The notes: a model not told the origin generated them from the sequence alone. A stretch of DNA of 64,000 bases from JAWPMT01 sp965229785 (GCA_965229785.1 CBDDJS010000001.1:6820001-6884000), one strand, 5' to 3'; positions 35,426 to 44,878 are shown, numbered from the stretch's first letter. Translations and numbers: made by a program.

Positions 35426-36400
35426 CTATTTGGTTCTTTCAATGGTGAACTGGACCAGTTTTTCCAGGCTCTGGCGGTATGGTGTGTCAGGAAATGTACT
35501 GAGTATTTCCTGCGCTTTCTGATGGTAGCGATCCATGGCCTCAATGGCATACTCCAAACCTCCGTTGACTTTTACGAAATCTATGACCTCAGTGACGAAT
35601 TTGGGTTGTTTCGCACTTTTTTTCATTTTGCTGATCACTTTCTTTCGTTCGGATTTCCCTACTTGTTTCAATGCGTGAATCAGAGGAAGCGTCATCTTTT
35701 TCTCCTTGATATCGATTCCGGTAGGCTTCCCTATTTCAAATGTGCCGTAATCGAACAAATCATCTTTGATCTGAAAAGCCATGCCCACATTAAGACCGAA
35801 TTCCCGCATTCGGGAAATTATGTCTTTGTCTGATTTGGCAGAAGAGGCGCCGATCGCACAGCAAGCAGCAATTAAACTGGCTGTTTTCTGACGAATTACA
35901 TCGTAATAGACGTCCTCAGTAATGTCCAGTTTACGTGCCTTTTCCATTTGAAGTAATTCTCCTTCACTCATCTCTTTGATGGTTTGAGAAATGATCTTCA
36001 GCAAATCAAAGTCATCATTTTCAAGTGATACCAGAAATCCTTTGGAAAAAAGGAAATCTCCAACCAGAACGGCAATCTTGTTTTTCCATAGCGCATTGAT
36101 GGAAAAAAAGCCCCTTCGATAGTGAGAATCGTCAACTACATCATCATGAACGAGGGTTGCAGTGTGCAACAACTCAATCATGGCGGCACCATTGTAGGTT
36201 GTGTCTGTAATTTTACCGGAGACCCCAGCACTTAAAAAGACAAACAGAGGACGCATCTGTTTGCCCTTACGCTTCACGATATAACTCATGATCTTGTCAA
36301 GCAAGACCACATTGGTCTTCATCGACTCTCGGAATTTCTTCTCGAAAGCGACCATTTCTGAGGCCACGGGAGCCTGAATATCCTTGAGCGTATGAGCCAT
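35426..36400 (-). CDS. Trans-polyprenyl diphosphate synthase
   Basis: A 324-residue all-helical isoprenyl transferase that extends an allylic diphosphate with isopentenyl diphosphate. The first Asp-rich motif is HDDVVDDSHYRRG near residue 89 and the second FQIKDDLFDYG near 213; GKQMRPLFV and the KTASLIAAC region are also typical. It is similar to octaprenyl-type synthases (IspB), which in Bacteroidota supply the menaquinone side chain. The exact chain length is not readable. The divergent acyltransferase gene starts 243 bases away. Confidence 0.9.
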   Translation of the reverse strand: MAHTLKDIQAPVASEMVAFEKKFRESMKTNVVLLDKIMSYIVKRKGKQMRPLFVFLSAGVSGKITDTTYNGAAMIELLHTATLVHDDVVDDSHYRRGFFSINALWKNKIAVLVGDFLFSKGFLVSLENDDFDLLKIISQTIKEMSEGELLQMEKARKLDITEDVYYDVIRQKTASLIAACCAIGASSAKSDKDIISRMREFGLNVGMAFQIKDDLFDYGTFEIGKPTGIDIKEKKMTLPLIHALKQVGKSERKKVISKMKKSAKQPKFVTEVIDFVKVNGGLEYAIEAMDRYHQKAQEILSTFPDTPYRQSLEKLVQFTIERTK

Positions 36401-36606
36401 TATTTGCGCACAATATTAATACAGATATTAACCATTGCCTCAAGCCTTTCGATTAAAACATGTGTGATATTCAATGTGTTTCACACTTTTTATGAGTATT
36501 TAACTTTAAATGCTCCTGGAGTCCGGATTCTGACCATCTGAATCCGATTGTCAAATCACGATCAACACTCTTGGTGACGAGGGCTGGCATGTATTTTTGA
36601 TTATTC

Positions 36607-36614
36607 TATATTTG
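36607..36614 (+). promoter_or_regulatory. Possible -7 promoter box upstream of the acyltransferase gene
   Basis: TATATTTG fits TAnnTTTG and lies 29 bases before the ATG of the acyltransferase gene. No matching -33 TTTG stands 19-21 bases upstream, so this is tentative. Confidence 0.35.
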
Positions 36615-36643
36615 CAGCCGCAGCTCACTGCAAAGCCCCTTTC

Positions 36644-38308
36644 ATGCGAAAAAACAAGGTTAGATACTCCGAGATCATTTCTAAAACGAAGGAGTGGCCG
36701 ATATACCAACTTTCTAAGAACCGGGATGAGTTCATTGCCGAGGTGATCGATGAAGCGTTCGAGAATTTTCTTGAAGTCCGTAAAGGCAAATCACTCCGTG
36801 AGGAGCTGGAAACCACGGTTTACCGGGAAAAACTTCGGATGAAGGCCAATCCATGGCGCGTAGATCCGGCGGATGAAAAAGAGTTTTGGTCCGGTATTCA
36901 GCACAAGTTGCTGGAAAGTGAAGGGGCAGCGGATACTTCGGAGGCTGAGAAGCAGATTTTACGCGATATTATCAACCGGTATAGCAATGAGATTGCCGGA
37001 AACTTCAGGAAGTCGTATTACAAGTTTGCAAAGACATTCGTAACATTTGGGTTTGCCAGACTATTAAATGCGGCACGGGTCAAAGGGTTCTTGTCTTTGT
37101 TTAGCCGACAACTGGACCTGGATGATAAGATAAAAATAGAAGGGGAACCCGAACACATCAGACAACTGGCTCAAAAAGGTACCGTGGTTATGGTGCCTAC
37201 TCACTTTAGCAATCTCGATTCCATTTTGATAGGGTGGGTCATTCAGTTCCTGGGCCTTCCGGCGTTTATCTATGGCGCAGGCCTGAACTTGTTCAATATT
37301 AAGATACTCGCGTATTTTATGAACAGCCTTGGTGCTTACAAGGTGGATCGGCGGAAAAAGAATCCGGTGTATCTGGAAACGCTTCGGGCCTATTCGACGC
37401 TGGCGATCAAAAGAGGTTGTCACAGTTTATTTTTTCCTGGGGGTACTCGTTCAAGGTCGGGTCATATAGAAAAAGCGCTAAAACTAGGTTTGTTAGGTAC
37501 CTCCATCGAGGCGCAACGCATGCTTTATCAACAAAGTACAGGCGAAGGGAATAAAATATTCATCGTTCCCACGGTCATTAACTATCAGTTTACGTTGGAA
37601 GCGCCGGCATTGATAAGAGAATACCTGAAACGGACGGGACAGGAGCGATATTACGAAGAGAACGATGAATTCTCAACCAGTTATAAAATAGCGAGTTTCC
37701 TTTTCAAGTTCTTCACCAAGGGGTCTAATATTTCAGTGAGTTTGGGCCGGGGTATGGACATCCTGGGGAATTACGTGGATAACGAAGGCAACAGTTTTGA
37801 TAAAAATGGCAATCCGATCTACCCCAGGGATTATTTCGTGAGTGATGGAGAGGTTACGGTAGATAAACAACGTGAGCAGACCTACGTCCGGATACTTGCC
37901 AAACGCATCGTTGAGGAATTTCACATTTACAACAAGGTTTTTGCCAGCCATTTGGTGGCTTACACCAGTTTTAAAATGCTGGAGAGAAAGAATCCTAAGC
38001 TAGACTTGTATCATGTCTTAAGGTTATCCGATGAGGACCTGGAATTGGATTATTTAGAATTCAAAGCGTGCTTCAAAAAGCTTAGAAAGCAAATCCTGAA
38101 ACTTGAAAAGAAAGGCAAGGTAGGGACAACCGAACAACTGAAGAATAAGGCAGATGAAGCGATAAAGGAAGGGTTGAAGAATGTCGGTATGTATCATGCA
38201 CGACGACCCGTGATCCATCGCAAGGATAAGATCATTGTTCAGGATCCAAATACTTTATATTACTATCACAATCGTCTCGATGGTTATGGACTTGAAAAAC
38301 ACATCTAA
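36644..38308 (+). CDS. Glycerol-3-phosphate acyltransferase (PlsB-like)
   Basis: A 554-residue acyltransferase. The catalytic HX4D motif THFSNLDS lies near residue 186 and the second block FFPGGTRSRSGH near 265, with a conserved PTVINYQF segment afterwards. This matches the PlsB/DHAPAT branch, which puts the first acyl chain on glycerol 3-phosphate; the long N-terminal helical extension is also PlsB-like. The protein would be membrane-associated. The gpsA gene, making its substrate, begins inside its 3' end, strong support for a glycerophospholipid role. An alternative is a lysophospholipid acyltransferase. Confidence 0.85.
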   Translation: MRKNKVRYSEIISKTKEWPIYQLSKNRDEFIAEVIDEAFENFLEVRKGKSLREELETTVYREKLRMKANPWRVDPADEKEFWSGIQHKLLESEGAADTSEAEKQILRDIINRYSNEIAGNFRKSYYKFAKTFVTFGFARLLNAARVKGFLSLFSRQLDLDDKIKIEGEPEHIRQLAQKGTVVMVPTHFSNLDSILIGWVIQFLGLPAFIYGAGLNLFNIKILAYFMNSLGAYKVDRRKKNPVYLETLRAYSTLAIKRGCHSLFFPGGTRSRSGHIEKALKLGLLGTSIEAQRMLYQQSTGEGNKIFIVPTVINYQFTLEAPALIREYLKRTGQERYYEENDEFSTSYKIASFLFKFFTKGSNISVSLGRGMDILGNYVDNEGNSFDKNGNPIYPRDYFVSDGEVTVDKQREQTYVRILAKRIVEEFHIYNKVFASHLVAYTSFKMLERKNPKLDLYHVLRLSDEDLELDYLEFKACFKKLRKQILKLEKKGKVGTTEQLKNKADEAIKEGLKNVGMYHARRPVIHRKDKIIVQDPNTLYYYHNRLDGYGLEKHI

Positions 38309-39335
38309 ACACATCGGAGTAATTGGAGCTGGTAGTTTTGGTTCCGCAGTAGCCAATATTCTAGCTGAAAAAAGCGATAAAGTCTTACTACATGCCCGAA
38401 CTGAGGAAAAAGCAGCCTTGCTTAGAGAGACAGGTCGAAGTTCAGGTCATGCGCTAAATTCAAATATTGAAGTCATTCATGACATCCGGAGAATTGGAGA
38501 ATCTTGCGACGTAATATTTCCGGTAATCCCTTCGGCCAGCTTTCGTGAAATGATGCGCACATTGTCGCCCTATCTCAGGCCGTATCATATTCTTATTCAT
38601 GGTACCAAAGGGTTTGATCTGAATCGTAAATCTTCAACTTCTGATGATCCTGTGAGTAGGGAGGATGTTCATACCATGAGTGAGGTGATTCAGCAGGAAA
38701 GCTCGGTTGTACGTGTGGGTTGTCTTGCAGGACCCAATTTGGCGTCGGAAATAAGTGAAGGAAAGCCCGCAGCGACCGTTGTTGCCAGTCAGTTTGATGA
38801 GGTCGTCCAGATTGGTCAAAAGCTATTAAAGAATGATCGCTTTCTGATCTACGGAAGCAGTGACTTGCTAGGGATCGAATTGTGTGGAATTTTGAAAAAT
38901 ATCATTGCATTGGGTGCAGGCTCCGTCATGGGTTTGGGACTGGGTGAAAATGCCAAGGCTTTGTTCATCAGTCGGGGACTTGTCGAGATGGTTCATATAG
39001 GGAAAGCCATGGGAGGAAACGCACAGGCATTTTTAGGACTGGCCGGCGTGGGAGACCTGATGGCGACATGCTCCAGTAACCTTAGCCGAAATTTTACGGT
39101 TGGCAGGAAGCTTGCTGAAGGTAAAACCATTGAGACCATTCTGGAAGAAATGGAAGAGGTGGCTGAGGGTGTTAAGACCATCAACATCATTCGCGATCTT
39201 GCCAACTCCTTTGGTATCCGATGCCCGATTACAGAAACCCTCTATCGTGTCATTCACAGACAAATAACCGTAGAGGAAGCACATACCTATCTTATGAAAT
39301 TTCCCTTCCGGGCGGAAATAGACTTTCTAGATTAA
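38286..39335 (+). CDS. gpsA: Glycerol-3-phosphate dehydrogenase [NAD(P)+] GpsA
   Basis: About 349 residues from the ATG at 38286 (MDLKNTSKHIGVIGAGSFG), chosen over a longer frame from 38235 that lacks family-like sequence. It reduces dihydroxyacetone phosphate to sn-glycerol 3-phosphate. Visible motifs are the GxGxxG loop, FPVIPSASFR, HGTKGFD, CLAGPNLASEI, the catalytic-Lys segment GILKNIIALGAG and GLAGVGDLMATC. Between HGTKGFD and the AGPN motif there is a longer loop than in E. coli GpsA. It overlaps the acyltransferase gene by 23 bases, indicating coupled translation of the first two steps of phospholipid synthesis. Confidence 0.93.
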   Translation: MDLKNTSKHIGVIGAGSFGSAVANILAEKSDKVLLHARTEEKAALLRETGRSSGHALNSNIEVIHDIRRIGESCDVIFPVIPSASFREMMRTLSPYLRPYHILIHGTKGFDLNRKSSTSDDPVSREDVHTMSEVIQQESSVVRVGCLAGPNLASEISEGKPAATVVASQFDEVVQIGQKLLKNDRFLIYGSSDLLGIELCGILKNIIALGAGSVMGLGLGENAKALFISRGLVEMVHIGKAMGGNAQAFLGLAGVGDLMATCSSNLSRNFTVGRKLAEGKTIETILEEMEEVAEGVKTINIIRDLANSFGIRCPITETLYRVIHRQITVEEAHTYLMKFPFRAEIDFLD

Positions 39336-39339
39336 TAGA

Positions 39340-40587
39340 TCAACTTTTGTTTTTTACTGCCTTCATGGCGAGTACTCGCTGCAATAGTGGTGGGTGTGAG
39401 TAATTAACGAAGACATACGCCGGATGAGGCGTTAAGTTAGAGAGATGGTCGCTACTCATCTTTTTCAGTCCCTCGATCAAGGGTACCTCATTATAATTTT
39501 TCACTGCATATTCATCAGCCTCATATTCGTTCTTTCGGCTCAGGATGTTCATGAATATGCCAAGGATCCTGGATAGTGGACTATAGAGAATGGCAAATGC
39601 CAGCATGTTAAGGTGAATGGTCGAGACTTGTCCGCCAAGGGCATAACTGACTTCACTTGTGAAGATCATTCTGGATAAAAGAAATAACATGATGCCAATC
39701 TGTGCGATGGAAAGAATGGTCGATAAGATGATGTGTTTCTTTTTGAAATGGCCAACCTCATGCGCGAAAACGGCTGTTAATTCCTCAGTTGTATGTTTTT
39801 CGATCAAGGTATCAAACAGGACTACCTTTTTTCTTTTACCCAGGCCGGAAAAAAAGGCATTTCCTTTACTGGAACGTTTGGATCCGTCCATGACAAAAAT
39901 GTTGGAAAGGGGAAATCCTACTTTTTGACTGAATGTTTCAATCGAGGATTTCAACTCACCATCTTCCATGGGTTTTAATTTGTTGAAGAGGGGCAAAATC
40001 CAGGAGGTGTAAAATACACTAATAAATAGCGTAAAAATCGTCAGGACCACCCAGAAATAAATCCAGAAATTCTTACCCATCATGGCGATCAGTACCAGTA
40101 GTGCTGCCAGCAATAGCCCACCGATTATGATGGCCAGTACATATCCTTTGATCTTGTCCAGGATGAAGGTTTTAAGCGTTGTTTTGTTAAATCCGAATCG
40201 CTCCTCAATGACGAAAGTCCCATACAAAGAGAAGGGAATCGATAGTAGATCCGAAGCGATGAATATGATCCCGAAAAAGATTAATGTCGACAACAGATCA
40301 AAAGGGCTATAGGCGCGTATGGCATCATCCAGCCAGCCAAACCATCCGAAATACAAAGCCGATAAGGTCAATAGGAAGGAAAAGGTAGCAGTGAGATTTC
40401 CGAATTTTCCGGTTACCCGCTGATATTCCTGTGATTTCTGGTATTGCGCATCGTCATATACACCTTTTAATTCCGCAGGAATAGGAGACCTGGAATGTCT
40501 GTCATTGAGAAAGCCGAGTACCCTTTCCACTAAGAAATCAATGATTACAATGGCGAGGAGTAGATATAGGATCGCAGTTTCCGTCAT
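39340..40587 (-). CDS. M48 family (Ste24/CAAX protease-like) membrane metallopeptidase
   Basis: A 415-residue multi-spanning membrane protease. The zinc motif is AVFAHEVGHFKKKH near residue 276 and the third ligand is in NEYEADEYAVKN near 355, as in Ste24. The N-terminal M48 extension and about seven TM helices are present. In eukaryotes Ste24 cleaves prenylated proteins; bacterial relatives are thought to act in membrane quality control. It ends 4 bases from the convergent gpsA. Confidence 0.9.
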   Translation of the reverse strand: MTETAILYLLLAIVIIDFLVERVLGFLNDRHSRSPIPAELKGVYDDAQYQKSQEYQRVTGKFGNLTATFSFLLTLSALYFGWFGWLDDAIRAYSPFDLLSTLIFFGIIFIASDLLSIPFSLYGTFVIEERFGFNKTTLKTFILDKIKGYVLAIIIGGLLLAALLVLIAMMGKNFWIYFWVVLTIFTLFISVFYTSWILPLFNKLKPMEDGELKSSIETFSQKVGFPLSNIFVMDGSKRSSKGNAFFSGLGKRKKVVLFDTLIEKHTTEELTAVFAHEVGHFKKKHIILSTILSIAQIGIMLFLLSRMIFTSEVSYALGGQVSTIHLNMLAFAILYSPLSRILGIFMNILSRKNEYEADEYAVKNYNEVPLIEGLKKMSSDHLSNLTPHPAYVFVNYSHPPLLQRVLAMKAVKNKS

Positions 40588-40648
40588 TACGCGAAGATAA
40601 CGGCAATCCTCCTAAAGGGCCAATGACCCTGTTTTATCGTCATTTGAC

Positions 40649-42049
40649 CTATGTCGAGATTCGAAAAATATTCGAAGGTAAATGGTTGGATTGATAGGAA
40701 TGGCCTGGAAGGAACCTGACCTCCATTGTCCCGGTAGAGCCTTTATCGGTTTCATCATTTGGGTGAGGATGATGGATAAGCAACCATTTGACAGATCGCT
40801 GTTCATCGTTACACTTTGGTACTGGAATTTGCTGTTTCGAGGATATCAGGACTTCCTTTAATGGCACTTCTTTTCGTACCGCCTGCACATGGAAAACATT
40901 AAGATCATTCATGGACATGAGAGACATGTCTGTATGTGATGTGAGAAATATGACCGGTTCATCTTCATGAATGAGCATACTCCTTACCAATGGCTCCAGG
41001 TCCTTCGATTTTAATACGTGATTGTCTCCTTTCAGGACCAGCAAATGTTTGTCCAAAGAAGCATTGTCTTGAGCAATGGGTAGGTTAGGAAATTCCGGTG
41101 AAGTACAATTATTCTCGTCACTATTGGCTTCGTTATCTATTGCTGTGGTTTTTTCGGAGATTTCGAAATCACTAGCTAATCCATCAACTTCTTTTTGGTG
41201 ACTGGTTTGCGCTTGCTTTAGCCAATCCATGTAGTTATTCGCGTCGGAATGATCTGGAGCCAATGCTAATACCTTCTCGAAATAAGTCCTGGCTTTGTCC
41301 ACTTCTTCATTTGTGAAAGCGGTAGTGCCCAACAAATTGAAAACCATGACATCCGTCTGTTCTAAAAAGGCACCTTCTAATAGGTCTGCCAAAGCATTTA
41401 CTTTCTGATACTGTTGCCTTACTACTTTGGCCATCTGACTTTCAGCATCAACGAATCGAGTTTGTACTCGCATTAATGGATGTTTTCCGTGAAGGTATTC
41501 GGGCCATGTGACAATATCCGCGTGACGTGTAGCTGCCAGGTCGAGAATTTCTTTTGTCCCGACAGGGCAAGGTTTATCTTCAAATACGATCTCTAAATTC
41601 TCGATTTCAAGCTCGTCTTTCAACTCTTCATAGCGACTAACGATCAATTCAGCAATCTGCCCTTCAAACTTTTTAACTTCCCCGATCCTTTTGTCAGGGA
41701 GTACCAGCAAGCGCACTTTTTTCTTGCTTTCTTGTAGCTTTTCCAGGCATTTGAAGTTCGTTTGCTTAAAGTCATTCCACCCATCGTATCCCAGAAATTC
41801 GCACATTAAGTCAAGGCGATTCTGTCGTATCGAAAACTTTTTTTCTTGTTTATAGATGTATCGATAGTCGCGCAGGGTGGTTGGCTGTATTCCATATTCA
41901 ATGCCTGATTGTTGATTGATTTTTCGACTTAGAAAACAAAAATGGCTTTTCTGTAGGCGTTCAACGGGTACTTCCAAGCCTCCTGCCTCGACTACTGTTT
42001 CCAGTAGCCTGCAAAAGGTTTGAAAATACAACTCGTCATTTACCAACAT
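40649..42049 (-). CDS. Regulator-like protein: HTH-type N-terminus, TPR and acidic linker
   Basis: A 466-residue protein with no firm family name. Residues about 25-105 (HFCFLSRKINQQSGIEYGIQ, TLRDYRYIYK, LCEFLGYDGWNDFK) match an N-terminal module common in Bacteroidota regulators and resembling a DNA-binding helical domain. Residues about 110-215 look like an alpha/beta FlgO/TolB-N-type domain. TPR-like helices lie near 220-285 (ARTYFEKVLALAPDHSDANNY), then an acidic linker, then a C-terminal domain with HHPHPNDE. No signal peptide or TM. A paired TCACGAA element stands about 103 bp upstream, matching one upstream of a LytTR gene at 45906. Confidence 0.6.
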   Translation of the reverse strand: MLVNDELYFQTFCRLLETVVEAGGLEVPVERLQKSHFCFLSRKINQQSGIEYGIQPTTLRDYRYIYKQEKKFSIRQNRLDLMCEFLGYDGWNDFKQTNFKCLEKLQESKKKVRLLVLPDKRIGEVKKFEGQIAELIVSRYEELKDELEIENLEIVFEDKPCPVGTKEILDLAATRHADIVTWPEYLHGKHPLMRVQTRFVDAESQMAKVVRQQYQKVNALADLLEGAFLEQTDVMVFNLLGTTAFTNEEVDKARTYFEKVLALAPDHSDANNYMDWLKQAQTSHQKEVDGLASDFEISEKTTAIDNEANSDENNCTSPEFPNLPIAQDNASLDKHLLVLKGDNHVLKSKDLEPLVRSMLIHEDEPVIFLTSHTDMSLMSMNDLNVFHVQAVRKEVPLKEVLISSKQQIPVPKCNDEQRSVKWLLIHHPHPNDETDKGSTGTMEVRFLPGHSYQSNHLPSNIFRIST

Positions 42050-42664
42050 AGCTTTTTTAGGTTAGTCAGGCATTATTAACTGCTATTGAAACGGGCATTG
42101 CTGTAATGCTGGAATGAAGTTGCGGCTAATGAATGGTGCGGGCAATTATTCTTCGTGACATAGACGATACATTTCGTGACTTGTATGATTGGTACCGTGG
42201 AGGTATGCGCCGTTAGCTGTGCCCTGTTTTATCGCAAGTATTTCAAGTCTGGCCATTACGGTGACTGTTGAAATATGATTGTAATTATCTATTTATCAGG
42301 GTGTTACAGGTCATTGGTGATTTAATTTTCGATGTAAGTCGACCGAAACCCGCGAATGTGGAAGGGCATTTTAGTCTTGCCTCAAGCTCAACTCATCCGG
42401 AGAGATGGGCCAGAAACGAAGGAATCATGAGAATCATTAGAACACCTGACATGAGCATTTATCGAGGATACGGATCAGAAGCTGATCTCTTCCGGTTTCA
42501 CGCAACTGGTTGCTCTCATCATCTCAGTGTGGCGCTACTTATGCTTATGATCCTTTCAATCGACAAGGCTTCGTATATGTCGCTTCATCCTGTATTGAGG
42601 TACGTAGGTACAGGAAAAAGAAGTCCGTACCCGATAGCACGAAGCACAAGAAAAATTTCAACGA
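42050..42664. other. 615-bp non-coding stretch
   Basis: No convincing gene. An open frame at 42268-42735 has no recognisable domain, unusual composition, and overlaps the lipoprotein gene in another frame. The stretch holds the TCACGAA pair at 42152-42180 (minus orientation) and a small perfect inverted repeat GATCAG-AAG-CTGATC near 42475-42489. The remaining sequence could hold promoters for the lipoprotein or a small RNA, but nothing specific is visible. Confidence 0.5.
42152..42180 (-). promoter_or_regulatory. Direct-repeat regulatory element TCACGAA-N14-TCACGAA, copy 1
   Basis: Read on the minus strand, TCACGAA occurs twice with exactly 14 bases between, a 21-bp period or two helical turns. 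It ends about 103 bp before the ATG of the minus-strand regulator gene at 42049. The same element with the same spacing lies in the same orientation upstream of the LytTR gene at 45906. LytTR-domain proteins are known to bind direct repeats of about this spacing. Confidence 0.6.
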
Positions 42665-42829
42665 ATGAAAAAGTTTTTTGTGCGTATTTCAATGATTGCT
42701 TTTATCATGGTTTCACTGGCGAGTTGTGTAGATGACAGTGCTGAGATCCTTCCTTCTCAGAACGAAGTTTTAACTACAGAGAACGGCCAGGGTACTTCAG
42801 GTGATTGCAAGGACGGTCAGTGTGGATGA
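42665..42829 (+). CDS. Small 54-residue lipoprotein
   Basis: A short gene easily missed: ATG AAA AAG begins a lipoprotein signal (MKKFFVRISM, then a hydrophobic core) with lipobox SLAS-C, so Cys21 would be lipidated, leaving a 34-residue mature part. That part is polar and acidic and ends GDCKDGQCG, a Cys-x4-Cys pair next to the C-terminus that could form a disulfide or bind metal. A strong terminator follows 8 bases after the stop. It stands directly before the TPR histidine kinase gene and may be its ligand, cofactor or target; that is inference. No family recognised. Confidence 0.75.
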   Translation: MKKFFVRISMIAFIMVSLASCVDDSAEILPSQNEVLTTENGQGTSGDCKDGQCG

Positions 42830-42837
42830 TATAACAC

Positions 42838-42876
42838 AAGAAACCATCTAATGCCGAGGTGGTTTCTTTTTTTTTG
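42838..42876 (+). terminator. Terminator after small lipoprotein gene
   Basis: A perfect 9-bp stem AAGAAACCA/TGGTTTCTT (42838-42846 and 42860-42868) is followed by at least eight T. It supports the small gene as a real transcription unit, separate from the kinase gene beginning at 42902. Confidence 0.85.
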
Positions 42877-42901
42877 TGTTCATGCCGATATTTAAGGTAT
42901 C

Positions 42902-44740
42902 ATGGCATGGGGATTATTGCAGAGTAACACATTTAGGCATCTTATCACGCTAATTGGTTGTGCGCTAATTGGCTGTTCACAAACTATTTCCTTTGCACAA
43001 ACTGCCCCTTCTGGTGACCAACTTTTCGCACTGGGAGATTCTTGCTATTATAAAGGAGATTATTCAGGTTCTATTATTTATTACCGACAGGCTCTTGCCC
43101 TTTACCGCGAAGAACAAGATACTGCGAAAGTGGCCAAATCTTTGAATGATATGGGGGTCTCTTTTCGCAGGATTGGAGAATTTGATAGTGCTCTTAATTA
43201 CTATCATCAAGCGGTGAATCTTGATGTACTTAGAAAGGATACACTGAGAATTGTAAATAGATACTTTAACCTGAGTAACGTACATAATGATAGAGGGAAC
43301 TACTCTAAGGCAAGCGAATTGATGATCAAGGCGCTGGTTTTGGCTGAATCCAAGAATTATACTAAGTCCAAAGCAAATCTGAATAATGCATTGGGTCTAT
43401 TGTACTACAATCAAAAAGATTTTGATCGAGCACTCCCCTATTACCATAAAGCAAAATCGGTTTATGAAGAGCTTGAAGATGATTATCGAATCAATATAGT
43501 TCTAAATAACATTGGAAGTTGTCATGCGGATCTCGAACAATGGGACAGTGCCTTCTTTTATCTCAGACATGCCTTACAACTAAATCGACAAGATGAGGAG
43601 TCCAAAATGTTAGATGTTACGTTACATAATATGGGTAGCCTGCATTTTGCTATGCAAACTTTCGATTCCGCAGAATTCTATTTTATGCAGGCCTATGAAA
43701 TGCGTCAAAACCTGTCAGATGGCTACGGTATGGCTTATACAGGGAATGATCTGGGTAAATTATTTCTCAGTATGGGAAGGCCAGAAAAAGCAATTCTTTA
43801 TCTGTTGGAGGCACAAGAATATGCAGAAACAGAGAAGAATTATACCATCTTAATTGACAATATTGACGCGATGAATGATTATTACTTGATGGTTGGGGAT
43901 ACCGCCAGGGCCTATCAGGCTTTAAATCAATGGGCGGTGCTTAAGGATAGTCTGTATAATCAAGAGAGAGTAAAAGCCATGGAGCTCCAGAGTGCATTTG
44001 ATTTGAATCGAAAAGAAGAGGAGCGTCGACTTCAGGAAGAAAACGCCAGGAACCAATCACAACTAGCAGAGAAACGCCTGATCATTATAGCGGTCATCAC
44101 TGGGGCAGCACTGCTTCTGGTATTGTTGGTCTTGTTTGTGATTCGCCAACGATCAAAAATTAAACGACTCAATGAAAACCTGAAATTGGTAAACCGTGAC
44201 ATGTATCATCGCAAGAAAAACGATTACATGCGTTTGCTGAACGAGATATCTGCCACTAATGTCACGATCTCTGAAGACATACGTGGCCAACTCCTGGCAT
44301 CCGCTGCAGTGGACGATTCCTTGTATGAGGAGTCCTACGATATGGTGGAGTTAAGTGATTATCTTGAAGACCGACTGGATGATATTGCTGATGCCCAGGG
44401 TTTAAGTTCCAAAGAGGTTGTGTTGAAGTCTAGTCTTAATAAAATTAAAGTTAACGGTCAGGTTGCAACCGCGATACTACCGGTGCTAAATGAGTTAATG
44501 ACTAATTCTGTGAAGCACTCTTTCGCAGATCGCGGTGGGATCATACACGTTACGATATCGGGGGAAAGTGGGCGATTACAGGTGATCTACAAAGATGATG
44601 GTGCACCATTTGTGCCTAAGGTGAAGAGTGCCGGTATGGGGCAGAAAATAATAGAGCAGGTATTGAAAACGCTAAGGTCTGAGTTGAGCCGAGAAGTTCA
44701 GGGGCAGTGGAATTTGAGTTCCTTTGAAATCAAAGTTTGA
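42902..44740 (+). CDS. TPR sensor histidine kinase
   Basis: A 612-residue sensor. A signal peptide or N-terminal TM (about 12-32) is followed by seven or so periplasmic TPRs (about 38-350), a coiled segment, a TM helix at about 391-413 (IIIAVITGAALLLVLLVLF), and a kinase core. The phospho-acceptor is probably the His near residue 435 in MYHRKKNDY, similar to HisKA_2/HWE-type HRxKN boxes. The ATP domain has LNELMTNSVKHSF (N box), KDDGAPF and GMGQKII. The LytTR response regulator 138 bases downstream is its likely partner. What the TPRs sense is unknown. Confidence 0.87.
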   Translation: MAWGLLQSNTFRHLITLIGCALIGCSQTISFAQTAPSGDQLFALGDSCYYKGDYSGSIIYYRQALALYREEQDTAKVAKSLNDMGVSFRRIGEFDSALNYYHQAVNLDVLRKDTLRIVNRYFNLSNVHNDRGNYSKASELMIKALVLAESKNYTKSKANLNNALGLLYYNQKDFDRALPYYHKAKSVYEELEDDYRINIVLNNIGSCHADLEQWDSAFFYLRHALQLNRQDEESKMLDVTLHNMGSLHFAMQTFDSAEFYFMQAYEMRQNLSDGYGMAYTGNDLGKLFLSMGRPEKAILYLLEAQEYAETEKNYTILIDNIDAMNDYYLMVGDTARAYQALNQWAVLKDSLYNQERVKAMELQSAFDLNRKEEERRLQEENARNQSQLAEKRLIIIAVITGAALLLVLLVLFVIRQRSKIKRLNENLKLVNRDMYHRKKNDYMRLLNEISATNVTISEDIRGQLLASAAVDDSLYEESYDMVELSDYLEDRLDDIADAQGLSSKEVVLKSSLNKIKVNGQVATAILPVLNELMTNSVKHSFADRGGIIHVTISGESGRLQVIYKDDGAPFVPKVKSAGMGQKIIEQVLKTLRSELSREVQGQWNLSSFEIKV

Positions 44741-44811
44741 TAGTAACCTAAAACAGTTAGTTAAAATTAACTAGACGTTTATACTTAGAATTAGGTATTT
44801 GTCCTAGCGTC

Positions 44812-44850
44812 ATTTGCGAATTAGTTGGATTTGATTAATTTTTCGCAAAT
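44812..44850. promoter_or_regulatory. Inverted repeat before LytTR response-regulator gene
   Basis: ATTTGCGAA (44812-44820) and TTCGCAAAT (44842-44850) are perfect complements separated by 21 bases, and AT-rich flanks extend the pairing partly. The second arm ends 28 bases before the ATG at 44879. It could be a protein-binding site or an RNA stem-loop in the leader of the response-regulator gene. No T-run follows, so it is not a simple terminator. Confidence 0.5.
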
Positions 44851-44878
44851 TAGTCTCTCTAAAAGACCGACCAAATAG

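Noticed and set aside
42268..42735. A plus-strand open frame of 155 codons before the kinase gene
   Set aside because: No domain, odd composition, and it overlaps the better supported small lipoprotein gene in another frame.
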